This document shows, one piece after another, positions 9,010-17,524 of a stretch of 64,000 nucleotides of DNA. The notes beneath the pieces are model-generated. The model made no database searches. It was not told the DNA's origin and worked only from the letters and a program-made list of their open reading frames with translations. Both the position numbers and the translations under genes were made by a program. Origin of the DNA: CAIZWU01 sp942492905 (GTDB lineage: Bacteria > Verrucomicrobiota > Verrucomicrobiia > Verrucomicrobiales > V1-33); assembly GCA_942492905.1 (NCBI GenBank), contig OW818657.1, forward strand, positions 2,480,001-2,544,000, written 5' to 3'. The first letter of the stretch is position 1; every line of letters begins with the position of its first letter.

Positions 9010-10728
9010 ATGAAAACATCAAAAAACACCACCCGCACGGCCCGCGCCTCATTAGCCATCCTCCTCACGACTTCCGGATGGCAGGTGTCCGCCGCTCCCG
9101 CCCAGAAAGATATCGGCCTGAAGCTCATGGGGAGTTATGCGAGTGGAATCTACAATGGCGGGGCCTCGGAAATCGTGGCCCATGACCCGGATAAACAATG
9201 GCTCTTCGTCGTCAATTCATCCAGCAAGGCGATTGATGTGCTGAGTATCGCCAATCCTGCCACGCCGGTGAAACTGGGGACGATCAGTCTGGCCCTGGGG
9301 GCTCCCCGGGGTCTGGCGGTGCGCGGAGGGATCGTGGCGGTGTCCTATCAGGCCGTTCCCAAAATGAATCCCGGGGTGGTGGTCTGCCTCAGGGCCAGTC
9401 TCGACCTGAACCTGCCCCCCGCCCAGCAGATCACCATCCAGGACCTGCGCCAGCTCAGTGTCGGAGCCCTTCCTGACATGATCACGTTCACTCCCAATGG
9501 ACGCCACCTGCTCGTGGCCAATGAAGGGGAACCAAATTCCTACAACGACGTGAATGCCGCTACCCTGGGGCCCAGCGTCGATCCCGAAGGTTCCATCAGC
9601 ATCATTGATTTGTCAGGAGGACTGGCAGCTCTCGATCAGGCTGCCGTGACCACGGCCAATTTCCATGCATTCGATGGGCAAAAGGACGAACTCCGCAGCG
9701 CCGGGGTGCGGATTTATGGCCCGAATGCCACGGTGTCCCAGGATCTGGAGCCGGAATATATCTCGGTCTCGCATGATTCCCGCACCGCGTGGGTGACCCT
9801 GCAGGAAAATAACGCTATGGCCACCATCGATATTCCGTCCAGGACGGTCACGGAAATCATCCCGTTGGGGTTCAAGGAACACAGACTTGCCGACAATGGG
9901 TTTGGATCCAGCAATGCCCTGGATGCCAGTGACCAGGATGGCGGGATCCGGTTCTTCAACCGGCCGGTCAAAGGCATGTTCCAACCTGATGCCGTCGCCT
10001 CTTATCAATTCAAAGGCGAAAGCTACCTCGTCACCGCCAATGAAGGGGACGTGCGGAATTACCCTGGCCTGCTGCCTCCTCCCGCCAGCGGCAGTGAGGA
10101 TATCCGGATCGGTGATCCAACTTTTCTGCTGGACCCCGCCGTCTTTCCCGATGCTGCCACCCTGAAAATGCCCAGCAACCTGGGCCGCCTGCAGGCCAGC
10201 CGCATCACCGGTGATTTGGACGGGGATGGCGACCGCGACGAGATCCATACGTTCGGGGGACGCTCCTTCTCCATCTGGCACGCTTCCGGGGAATTGGTTT
10301 TTGACAGCGGCGACCAGTTCGAGAGGATGACCGCAGCCCTGTTTCCGGCCAATTTCAATGCCAACAACTCCAACAATACCATCGACACCCGCAGCGATGA
10401 CAGTGGGCCGGAACCCGAATGCCTTGTCCTCGGCAAGGCGTATGGCAGGCAATGGGCCTTCATCGGTCTTGAACGCATCGGTGGCATCATGGTGTATGAT
10501 GTGACCGATCCCCATCAGGCGCGTTTTGTCCGTTATCTGAACAACCGGAACTTCGCTGTGGTGCCGGGTGCCGGGACCAACCCTCCCAAGGTGCCGACGG
10601 CCGGTGATCTGGCGGCGGAGGCCCTGGTCTTCATCAAACCGGAGGACAGTCCCACGGGGAAACCGTTGCTGGTCGTGACCAACGACGTCAGCGGCACCAC
10701 CACGTTGTTTGAAATCACCCGGGAATAA
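9010..10728 (+). CDS. Secreted choice-of-anchor I family beta-propeller protein
   Basis: A 572-residue exported protein. The N-terminus is a signal peptide with a basic front and a core SLAILLTTSGWQVSAA cut near residue 31. The body is a lactonase-like seven-bladed propeller: repeated blades such as WLFVVNSSSKAIDVLSIANP, HLLVANEGEPN, AWVTLQENNAMATIDI and YLVTANEGDVRNYPG. The Asn-Glu-Gly motifs (VANEGEPNSYND, TANEGDVRNY) and a DLDGDGDRDEIHTFGGRSFSI segment are typical of the choice-of-anchor I family, related to mesenchyme-specific cell-surface glycoprotein and alkaline-phosphatase-associated proteins. No PEP-CTERM or LPXTG tail is present, so it is probably periplasmic or released. The DGDGD loop may bind calcium. 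Its role is unknown. It lies between the sigma factor and kinase genes and has its own strong terminator-like hairpin downstream. Confidence 0.85.
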   Translation: MKTSKNTTRTARASLAILLTTSGWQVSAAPAQKDIGLKLMGSYASGIYNGGASEIVAHDPDKQWLFVVNSSSKAIDVLSIANPATPVKLGTISLALGAPRGLAVRGGIVAVSYQAVPKMNPGVVVCLRASLDLNLPPAQQITIQDLRQLSVGALPDMITFTPNGRHLLVANEGEPNSYNDVNAATLGPSVDPEGSISIIDLSGGLAALDQAAVTTANFHAFDGQKDELRSAGVRIYGPNATVSQDLEPEYISVSHDSRTAWVTLQENNAMATIDIPSRTVTEIIPLGFKEHRLADNGFGSSNALDASDQDGGIRFFNRPVKGMFQPDAVASYQFKGESYLVTANEGDVRNYPGLLPPPASGSEDIRIGDPTFLLDPAVFPDAATLKMPSNLGRLQASRITGDLDGDGDRDEIHTFGGRSFSIWHASGELVFDSGDQFERMTAALFPANFNANNSNNTIDTRSDDSGPEPECLVLGKAYGRQWAFIGLERIGGIMVYDVTDPHQARFVRYLNNRNFAVVPGAGTNPPKVPTAGDLAAEALVFIKPEDSPTGKPLLVVTNDVSGTTTLFEITRE

Positions 10729-10743
10729 CACTCCGGTCCGCAC

Positions 10744-10779
10744 CGGCTGGCTGGCCCGTCCCCCTGGGCCAGCCAGCCG
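10744..10779 (+). terminator. Strong terminator-like hairpin
   Basis: The arms 10744-10757 and 10766-10779 form a perfect 14-bp GC-rich stem (CGGCTGGCTGGCCC and its complement) around an 8-base loop. It begins 15 bases after the stop codon at 10728. No T-run follows, so it may stop transcription less cleanly than a classical intrinsic terminator, or protect the 3' end of the mRNA. Confidence 0.6.
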
Positions 10780-10983
10780 CCCAGGCCAGGGAAGGGATTT
10801 CTGCAGGGGCCTTCAGCGGGATTTCTTTTTCAACTCCCGGCCGTAACAGCAGGCAGGAAACCGGGTAATTAAACTTTAAGTCATCAGATCACGCCCGGTC
10901 ATGGATTGTCAGGCCGTCCCGTGACCCGGGGGCGGGATCAGGCCGGATTTCCAGTCGTCCCACCGTTTTAACATCCCGCTCCT

Positions 10984-13900
10984 ATGGATTCTGACCTGCT
11001 CTGCGGAAACTGCGGAACCAGCCTGGGGGGACGGTCAGTGGAAGGGTTCTGTGCCAATTGCCTGCTGCAACTGGCGCTGGAGCCTCCCACGGAACTTGGT
11101 GCCGGACGGGAGGCTGAGGCACCTGGCTTGGCCGCTCTCCCGCAGGGCCGGCGGATCGGCGACTATGAAATCCTGGAAGAGATCGCTCGGGGTGGCATGG
11201 GCGTGGTATACAAAGCAAGGCAGCTTAGTCTGCATCGCGTGGTGGCCCTCAAGCTGATGCTGGCCACTGACTTTTCCTCGGCTTCGCAGGTTGGGCGTTT
11301 CCTGACCGAGGCCGAAGCCGTCGCCCACCTGGAGCATCCGGGCATCGTGCCTATCTACGCGATCGGCTCGCACCAAGGAGTGCATTTTTTCAGCATGCGG
11401 TTCCTCGAAGGAGGCACCCTCGCCAAGGCGATGGCGCGGGAGCGCTATACCCCGCGGGAGGCCGCCGGACTGATGATCAAAGTGGCCCGGGCGGTCCATC
11501 ATGCGCATCAACGGGGCATCCTGCACCGGGATCTGAAGCCTGCCAATATTCTCTTTGACCGGGAGCGGGAACCGCTCGTGGCTGACTTCGGGCTGGCGAG
11601 ATTTCTCGAACATGACAGTCTCCTGACCCAGAGTGTCACCGGCATGGGCACGCCCAGTTATATGGCTCCTGAACAGGTGACCGGCCAGTCGAGGGATCTG
11701 ACCACCGCCGCAGATATCTACAGCCTGGGAGCCATCCTGTATGAACTCCTCACCGGACGGGCGCCCTTCCGCGGGCCCACCCTGATGGAAACCATCCGCC
11801 GGGTGGTGGAAACCGAGCCGGAGCCGCCCCGCCGTCTGAACCCTGCAGTGGACCGGGATCTGGAAACGGTGTGCCTGAAGTGCCTCGAAAAAGCCCCCCA
11901 GCGGCGTTATCGCTCTGCTGACGCTTTGGCGGAAGACTTGGATCGCTGGCTGGCCCACCGCCCCATCCTCGCCCGGCGCACCTCACCGGCGGAACGGGTC
12001 TGGAAATGGGCGCGCCGCAAGCCGGTGGTGGCCGGCCTCGTGGTGGCATTGCACCTGGTGGGACTCGCCGGGATCATCGGCATCCTCTGGTATTCCGGGT
12101 GGGCCAACCAACTGGCCCGGCGCGCCATGGAGGAGGCACAGCGCGCCACGGTGGAGGCGGGAAATGCCCGCCACGAATATCTGCGGGCGGAGGATGAATT
12201 GTGGAAGGCCAATTTCAACGAAGCCCGCTTCCGGCGCATGGCTGGAGGTCCCGGCGCCCGCGTGCGCAGTTCCGCCATCCTGCAGCAGCTCATCCAGCGT
12301 CCTGGTTTGACGGAAACGCAAATCCTCGACCTCCGGGAAGAAGCCATCGCCCAACTGGCGCTGATGGATGTGGTGATGCCTTCAAAGTGGGTCACCGAGC
12401 CTTCGTCGAGACCCTGCGCTTGGAATGCCAAGTTGAACCACTACGTGCACGACACCGGTTCGAACCGGATCGAGGTGCGTGTCTTTCCCTCGGAGCAGGT
12501 AGTGGCCTCCTTTGCCGGTCCGCCGGATTCCGTGGTGTCCCAGGCCCTTTTCAGTCCGGATGGCCAATTCCTCGTCGTCCGCTTCAGCAAGGCGGACGGC
12601 GCGGTGATTGCCTGGCGGTTGTCCCACCCGGAACCCGTCCTCCACTCGATCTGCGCCAATGTTGGCCAGGAGCAATTCCTGGGGATTTCACCGGACAGCC
12701 GGACTCTCGCCCTGCTGACTCCGCAGGGCGTGACTGTCCAGGATCTCTCTCCCCACAGCCGCCCCCGTTTTCTGCAGAAGGGCCGTCCCGCCGCCAAACT
12801 GGTTTTCTCGCCGGACTCCCGGCAGTTGGCCGTGTTATTCAAGGAAGCGCCCGACACCGTCGAGATCTGGGATGCCGCGACAGGCGCGGTTTGTTATTCG
12901 TTCAGGGCGGGTTTCAACCCCTGGGTCGTGGTCTGGCACCCTGACGGATTACACCTGCTGCTGGGCGGCGACCGGGGCCGGCTGGAAATGCGCGAGATCC
13001 ATCCCGGACAGGGCAACTTCTGGGTGGGCGCGCCGGTCGTGCTCCCGGGCCATGCGGCCAGTATTGTGCATGCTATGTTCACCCCGGATGGGGTCGCCGC
13101 CATTACCCACGCCTGGGATCATACCAGCACGGCCCGGGATGTCGTCTCCGGCCGCATCCTGCTCCGGGAGCCGGCCGTGGTCCTGCTGGGCATCAGTCCA
13201 GGCGGGGACCGGTTGCTGGTGAGACGGGACAGTCCGCTGTCCGAATCGGTGATGTCCCTGATGCCCTGCACCGGATACCGTACGGTCGCATGGGCAGGGG
13301 AGGCCCGCTCCTCTGATGGGATCTGGATCAGCCCCGGAGGCCATCTGGGCGTGGTGAATATCGAGAGCACCCGGGAAAAAATAGAAGGGCAATGCCTGCT
13401 CTGGGATTTCCCGCATGGCCGGGAGATTGCCCGGTTGCCGGGGGTTAGTGCCGAGTTCAGCGCCGACGGCCACACATTGTTCACTTTCGAGCGTTATGGG
13501 GAAAACCGGGTGCGGCGCTTCGATGTCCGTCCGGAGACCCTGGCCCAGCTGCCTGTTTCCTGGAGTGAAGGCACCGTGGTCTATCAAGGCCGTCCGGAGG
13601 AAAAGATCAATACGGGGACCCTGGCGCCGGACGGACGCACCCTTGTGATTGCCGCCACTGATCAGCTGATCTTCCTCGATACCCGGGACGAGCGCCCCGT
13701 CCGCCGCTTGATTATGCCGGCCCATACCGTGGAATTGAGCCGCGATGGCCACTGGCTGGCCACCAGATACCACAATGACGCCACCGTGCTCCGGTCCGCA
13801 CCCGATGGTGAGGCCAAACTGGTCCTGACGGAAAGCAGTCTCGTCCGATTCAGCCCGGACAGCCAATGGATGGCCGTGGTCAGCCGGGAGACGGTGGAGA

Positions 13901-14259
13901 TTCGTCAACTTCCCTCCCTCCAGCTGGTCTGCACCGCCATCGCCCTCGCTGCCGGAAGTGGCGTGACCCCGCCTCTCCAATTCTCCAGAGACGGCCGCCT
14001 GTTTGCGGTGGCCTTCAACCGGACCCAGGTGAGGCTCCATGAAACCTCCACCGGGCGGGTGCTGGCGACGCTGTCCCCGCCGAATCCCGCCCAGATCATC
14101 GGAAACCATTCACTTGCCTTCAGCCCGGACGGTCAGTGGCTGCTCGCTGCCAAGGATGATGGGGAAACCATCGCGTGGGACATCCCCTTGATCCGCTGTG
14201 AACTGGACAAACTGCAATTGGACTGGACGGATAGTGAACCAGAGCCGCCGGGACACTAG
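10984..14259 (+). CDS. Transmembrane serine/threonine protein kinase with N-terminal zinc ribbon and C-terminal WD40-like repeats
   Basis: A 1091-residue Hanks-type kinase. Residues 7-26 hold two CxxC pairs (CGNC, CANC), likely a zinc ribbon. The kinase domain spans about residues 60-320: glycine loop RGGMGVVYKA, catalytic Lys90 (ALKL), HRDLKPAN with Asp183, DFGLA with Asp201 and APEQ. A single transmembrane helix is seen at about residues 347-370 (VVAGLVVALHLVGLAGIIGI). It is followed by a short coiled segment and about 600 residues of WD40-like repeats with recurrent FSPD(G/S) and WDxxTG motifs. The kinase faces the cytoplasm, and the repeats would lie outside the inner membrane as sensor or scaffold. 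In this phylum such kinases are commonly paired with ECF sigma factors; the nearby factor at 7907-8668 is the obvious partner, by inference. Confidence 0.93.
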   Translation: MDSDLLCGNCGTSLGGRSVEGFCANCLLQLALEPPTELGAGREAEAPGLAALPQGRRIGDYEILEEIARGGMGVVYKARQLSLHRVVALKLMLATDFSSASQVGRFLTEAEAVAHLEHPGIVPIYAIGSHQGVHFFSMRFLEGGTLAKAMARERYTPREAAGLMIKVARAVHHAHQRGILHRDLKPANILFDREREPLVADFGLARFLEHDSLLTQSVTGMGTPSYMAPEQVTGQSRDLTTAADIYSLGAILYELLTGRAPFRGPTLMETIRRVVETEPEPPRRLNPAVDRDLETVCLKCLEKAPQRRYRSADALAEDLDRWLAHRPILARRTSPAERVWKWARRKPVVAGLVVALHLVGLAGIIGILWYSGWANQLARRAMEEAQRATVEAGNARHEYLRAEDELWKANFNEARFRRMAGGPGARVRSSAILQQLIQRPGLTETQILDLREEAIAQLALMDVVMPSKWVTEPSSRPCAWNAKLNHYVHDTGSNRIEVRVFPSEQVVASFAGPPDSVVSQALFSPDGQFLVVRFSKADGAVIAWRLSHPEPVLHSICANVGQEQFLGISPDSRTLALLTPQGVTVQDLSPHSRPRFLQKGRPAAKLVFSPDSRQLAVLFKEAPDTVEIWDAATGAVCYSFRAGFNPWVVVWHPDGLHLLLGGDRGRLEMREIHPGQGNFWVGAPVVLPGHAASIVHAMFTPDGVAAITHAWDHTSTARDVVSGRILLREPAVVLLGISPGGDRLLVRRDSPLSESVMSLMPCTGYRTVAWAGEARSSDGIWISPGGHLGVVNIESTREKIEGQCLLWDFPHGREIARLPGVSAEFSADGHTLFTFERYGENRVRRFDVRPETLAQLPVSWSEGTVVYQGRPEEKINTGTLAPDGRTLVIAATDQLIFLDTRDERPVRRLIMPAHTVELSRDGHWLATRYHNDATVLRSAPDGEAKLVLTESSLVRFSPDSQWMAVVSRETVEIRQLPSLQLVCTAIALAAGSGVTPPLQFSRDGRLFAVAFNRTQVRLHETSTGRVLATLSPPNPAQIIGNHSLAFSPDGQWLLAAKDDGETIAWDIPLIRCELDKLQLDWTDSEPEPPGH

Positions 14260-14425
14260 GCCTGGCGGACGCCCGCCGGATCGCCGCAGGGAAGGGGAAG
14301 TAAAGGGGTGGACGAGGGTCCCCGCTCGTTCCCCAGAGCCCCCGCCCCGGATAACCAACCGGCCCAAGGCCATTTTGCGGTCGGACCATAACACGGGGAA
14401 AGCTCTTTTGCCCTCACTCATGACC

Positions 14426-14443
14426 ATGTTTTCCGGAAAACAT
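14426..14443. repeat. Perfect 18-bp palindrome
   Basis: ATGTTTTCC is followed directly by its exact complement GGAAAACAT, with no loop. Perfect palindromes of this size usually mark dimeric regulator binding sites or cruciform-prone sites; as RNA the hairpin could not close without a loop. It lies one base before the tandem repeat at 14445. Confidence 0.8.
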
Positions 14444-14444
14444 C

Positions 14445-14497
14445 CCCATGAGTGTCCATGCTCATGCCCATGAGTGCGCATGCTCATGCCCATGAGA
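14445..14497. repeat. 22-bp tandem repeat, about 2.4 copies
   Basis: Two full units at 14445-14466 and 14467-14488 differ at two adjacent positions (TGTCC against TGCGC) and are followed by a partial third unit. Each unit is itself partly palindromic: CATGAG at one end and CTCATG at the other, around GTGCGCATG or GTGTCCATG. The block could be a protein-binding array. Confidence 0.8.
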
Positions 14498-14627
14498 GGC
14501 CCGTAAAAACAGAGCCCCATGGTTTTGCCTAAGATGGGGGAAGAGCAGTCGATTAAGCCAAAAACAGCTCGTTTTTGGGTGCTAAAACCCAGAGGCAGCG
14601 GTTTGAATTGAACCCCAAAGGCAGTTT

Positions 14628-15662
14628 TTAAGCAGGGATGGAGGGGCCGACGGGCACTCCGCACTCTCTTTTCAGATCCGCGACGATTTGATACGACCGC
14701 AGCCGGTGGTCCTGACGGAAAAACTGCGAGTGGATCATCAGTTCGTCCGCCTGCGTGTTCTCCACGAACTCCACCAGCTTAGCCTTCACGGTTTGCGGTC
14801 CTCCGATGATGGCCGCACCGAAAAACTGCTGGACCTCTGCGGCTTCCGCCGCACTCCACCGGCCTTCCATCGACTCGACGGGCGGCGGGACTTTGGAGCG
14901 CTGGTTGCGCACGATGTTGAGAATCTGCTGCTGCGATGAGGTCGAAAGAAACTGGGCTTCCTCGTCCGTCGGAGCCGCAATCACCGGCACCCCGACCATG
15001 GCATAGGGCTCCGGCCAGGCTTCCGATGGCTGGAAATGGCTCCGGTAAAGCCGCAGCGCCTCATGGAGCAGCCTCGGCGCAAAATGCGCCGCAAAGGCAA
15101 AGGGCAGCCCCAGCAGCGCAGCGAGTTGGGCGCTGAAGGTGCTCGACCCCAGGAGCCACACCGGAACCTTCGAGCCCATGCCTGGGATCGCCCTCACCTG
15201 CTGGCCTTCCACCGGATCGCCCAGAAAATGGATCAGTTGCTGGACGTTCTGGGGGAAATCGTCTGCAGCCGTGGGCTCCCGGCCGAGGGCCCGGGAGGTC
15301 GCGCGGTCCGTTCCCGGAGCGCGGCCCAGCCCCAGATCAATGCGTCCCGGATACAGGGCCTCCAGCGTGCCGAACTGCTCCGCAATGATGAGCGGTGCAT
15401 GATTGGGCAGCATCACTCCGCCGGACCCCACCCGGATCGTCGAAGTCTGCCCCGCCACATGGCCGATCAGCACCGCCGTCGCCGCGCTGGCGATCCCCGC
15501 CATGTTATGATGCTCCGCCAGCCAGAACCGCCGGTAGTCCAGTTGTTCCACCCGCTGCGCCAGCTCCACCGTATGGCGGAAACTATCGGCAACGCTGCTG
15601 CCCTCCACCACGGGCGAAAGATCAAGCACGGACAGGGGGATCTCTGAAAAGTGCCGGGACAT
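14628..15662 (-). CDS. LLM-class flavin-dependent oxidoreductase (luciferase-like monooxygenase)
   Basis: A 344-residue TIM-barrel flavoprotein of the bacterial luciferase-like superfamily, close to the single-component group that includes Escherichia coli YhbW. Diagnostic segments are IPLSVLDLSPVVEG at the start, FWLAEHHNMAGIASAATAV near residue 50, IRVGSGGVMLPNHAPLIIAEQ and LYPGRIDLGLGRAPGTD. These place it firmly in this group, which uses FMN and is annotated as alkane or aromatic monooxygenase-like. The substrate is unknown. I chose the ATG at 15662 because the family begins with a few residues before IPLSVLDL; the frame stays open to a GTG at 15734, which would add 24 unlikely residues. 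It stands alone and faces the kinase gene convergently. Confidence 0.88.
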   Translation of the reverse strand: MSRHFSEIPLSVLDLSPVVEGSSVADSFRHTVELAQRVEQLDYRRFWLAEHHNMAGIASAATAVLIGHVAGQTSTIRVGSGGVMLPNHAPLIIAEQFGTLEALYPGRIDLGLGRAPGTDRATSRALGREPTAADDFPQNVQQLIHFLGDPVEGQQVRAIPGMGSKVPVWLLGSSTFSAQLAALLGLPFAFAAHFAPRLLHEALRLYRSHFQPSEAWPEPYAMVGVPVIAAPTDEEAQFLSTSSQQQILNIVRNQRSKVPPPVESMEGRWSAAEAAEVQQFFGAAIIGGPQTVKAKLVEFVENTQADELMIHSQFFRQDHRLRSYQIVADLKRECGVPVGPSIPA

Positions 15663-15740
15663 TCCCTGACTTCGCACGTTTTCCCGGCTCCTCCAACCGG
15701 CTTCTCCCGGGACGCCCGCCTCCATCCGGTTCACCCTGAC

Positions 15741-15761
15741 GGCAGGATTTCCTGTCCTGCC
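15741..15761. other. Small hairpin upstream of the oxidoreductase gene
   Basis: GGCAGGA at 15741-15747 pairs perfectly with TCCTGCC at 15755-15761 around a 7-base loop. It lies between the oxidoreductase start and the restriction remnant. No T-run follows, so its role is unclear. Confidence 0.35.
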
Positions 15762-15884
15762 ATTCGCCTGGTATCACGCAAAACTCTATCCAGAATTAAA
15801 TTGTCGAATATCCGCCGCTCGCTAGAGTCCCTGAATTCCGGGGCAGCCGGCTTCTGACGGTTTATCCATGCCTGCCACCACCGC

Positions 15885-16319
15885 GTGAACAAAAAAGCCC
15901 TCACCGAGGCGGACATCCGCACCAAGTTCATTACTCCTGCCATCGTGGACGCGGGATGGGACCCGATGAAGCAGATCCGTGAGGAAGCCTATTTCAGCGA
16001 CGGCCACATCATTGTCGGGGGCAAATTGGTGGGTGCGACGACGGCGGGAATCTCGAAGATCAATCAGGGACACATTTCAGAGTGCTCAATCCCGCTCCCT
16101 CCCCTCGCCGAACAACGCCGGATCGTGGCCAAAGTGGACCAACTGATGGTCTTGGTGGACCAGTGGGAAACGCAGCTCGCCGCCTCCCGCGCCACCGACA
16201 AAAATCTGCTTGAAGCCGTCGTTGCTGAACTGACTACCCATGGTAGTTCACGGAGCGCCAAAGCAGCGGAAGCGGAAACCGATTCAAAAACCTCCCCTCT
16301 CTCCCAAGCTGTGTCATAA
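15885..16319 (+). pseudogene. In-frame scar joining the 5' end of hsdR to the 3' end of hsdS (type I restriction remnant)
   Basis: The 144-codon frame starts at GTG 15885. Residues 1 to about 48 match the N-terminus of type I restriction subunit R of the EcoEI type: MNKKALTEADIRTKFITPAI, then GWDPMKQIREEAYFSDGHII and VGGKL. From about residue 52 to 115 the sequence is instead the C-terminal end of a specificity subunit HsdS: INQGHISECSIPLPPLAEQ, RRIVAKVDQLM and the coiled tail ending LLEAVVAEL. The HsdR nuclease and helicase parts, any hsdM and the HsdS target recognition domains are absent. The simplest reading is a deletion within an ancestral locus with hsdR before hsdS. The product could still be made but cannot cut or methylate DNA. 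The junction lies near 16028-16040. Confidence 0.8.
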
Positions 16320-16330
16320 TCTGTCCTTCA

Positions 16331-17524
16331 ATGAATTCCCAGACCCTGAAATCCCTGATCGCTTCCGGCGAGATCGATCGCGTGGAAATGACGCGGTCCG
16401 TGACGGACACGGACAAGTTCCGGGAAGCGATCTGCTCGTTCTCCAATGACATGGCGGGGAAAGGGGAGCCGGGCTATCTGCTGATCGGGGTGGATGAGAA
16501 GGATGCCTCCTTCCGCCTTCCGGTGACAGATAAGCTTCTCCAGCAGTTTGCGGCCTATCGCTCGGATGGGCAGATCCTGCCTCTGCCGGTGCTGAGTGTC
16601 TCCACGGTGTGCCATCCGGATGGCGGCGGCGAGGTGCTGGTGGTGGAGGTGCGCCCGCACGACATGCCGCCGGTGCGCTACAGGGGCAGGGTCCACATCC
16701 GCATCGGACCCCGGAAAGATACCGCCAGTGAAGCGGAGGAGCGGGTGCTCATGGAGCGGCGTACCGCGAATTTCCCCACCTTTGATGCCACGCCCTGTCC
16801 GGAAGGCGACTTGAAGCGCTTGGATCTGGAAACCTTCCGGCAAACCTACCGCCCGCAGGCCATCGCCGAGGAAGTGATTGAGGCCAACCACCGGGACACC
16901 AAGGAACAACTGGCGGCGCTGCGGTTTTACAGTTTGAAACGTGACTGCCCGACCAACGCCGGGATGCTGGTGTTCGCGTATGACCCGCTGGATTTGTTTC
17001 CGGGCGCCAAGGTGCAGTTTGTGCAATACGACGGCCCGGAGCTGGCAGACCAAGTGCTGGCGGAGAAAACGTTCACGGGCAGCCTGATCACGTTGCTGTC
17101 TGAAATGGACAGCTTCCTTAGGGGGCGTTTCACCCAGAAGCCCGTGGTGGTCTCGGAACTCCGCGAGCAGGCGGTTTTTGACTTTCCGCCGGAAGCGATC
17201 CGCGAACTGCTCATGAACGCCATTCTGCACCGTGACTATCAATCGACCAGTCCGGTGCGCTTTTATCAATTCAGCGACCGGATCGAGATCCAGAATCCGG
17301 GGGGGTTGTATGGAGATGCCTCGCCGCAAAATTTCCCCAAGGTGAATACTTATCGGAATCCGATTATCGCCGAGGCGATGCATGTGCTGGGCTACGTGAA
17401 CCGCTTCGGGCGGGGAATCGCCCGGGCCAGACGGGCGATGGAGGAGAATGGGAGCTTGCCGCCGGCCTTTCAGTTCGAAACCCATCATTTCCTTTCGATC
17501 ATCCCCAAGCACCCTCAGAGATGA
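16331..17524 (+). CDS. AlbA_2/Schlafen-domain protein with GHKL-type ATPase domain
   Basis: A 397-residue protein that begins 11 bases after the hsdR-hsdS scar. Residues about 15-140 form an AlbA_2 (Schlafen) domain: IDRVEMTRSVTDTDKFREAI, CSFSNDMAGKGEPGYLLIGV and the VHIRIGPRKDTASEAEERVL signature. Residues about 280-390 carry the ATPase: FPPEAIRELLMNAILHRDY is the N-box, DRIEIQNPGGL is the G1 region and GRGIARARRAMEENG the G2 region. This architecture is often annotated as a RecG-like or putative DNA-binding, ATP-binding protein and is common in restriction and defence islands. Its gene overlaps the ParA gene by 4 bases, so the two are likely translationally coupled. The substrate is not known; nucleic-acid binding is expected from the family. 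Confidence 0.87.
   Translation: MNSQTLKSLIASGEIDRVEMTRSVTDTDKFREAICSFSNDMAGKGEPGYLLIGVDEKDASFRLPVTDKLLQQFAAYRSDGQILPLPVLSVSTVCHPDGGGEVLVVEVRPHDMPPVRYRGRVHIRIGPRKDTASEAEERVLMERRTANFPTFDATPCPEGDLKRLDLETFRQTYRPQAIAEEVIEANHRDTKEQLAALRFYSLKRDCPTNAGMLVFAYDPLDLFPGAKVQFVQYDGPELADQVLAEKTFTGSLITLLSEMDSFLRGRFTQKPVVVSELREQAVFDFPPEAIRELLMNAILHRDYQSTSPVRFYQFSDRIEIQNPGGLYGDASPQNFPKVNTYRNPIIAEAMHVLGYVNRFGRGIARARRAMEENGSLPPAFQFETHHFLSIIPKHPQR

Larger units (their letters stand above)
14260..14627 (+). other. Gene-free region with palindrome and tandem repeat
   Basis: This 368-base stretch lies between the kinase and the convergent oxidoreductase gene. It holds an 18-bp perfect palindrome and a 22-bp tandem repeat, annotated separately. 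Downstream of them is a stretch rich in short A and T runs. Frames here show no coding bias. It should contain the terminators of both convergent genes, but no classical stem plus T-run was identified. Confidence 0.55.

Noticed and set aside
14445..14497. CRISPR array
   Set aside because: Only 2.4 repeat units without spacers and no cas gene; it is a simple tandem repeat.
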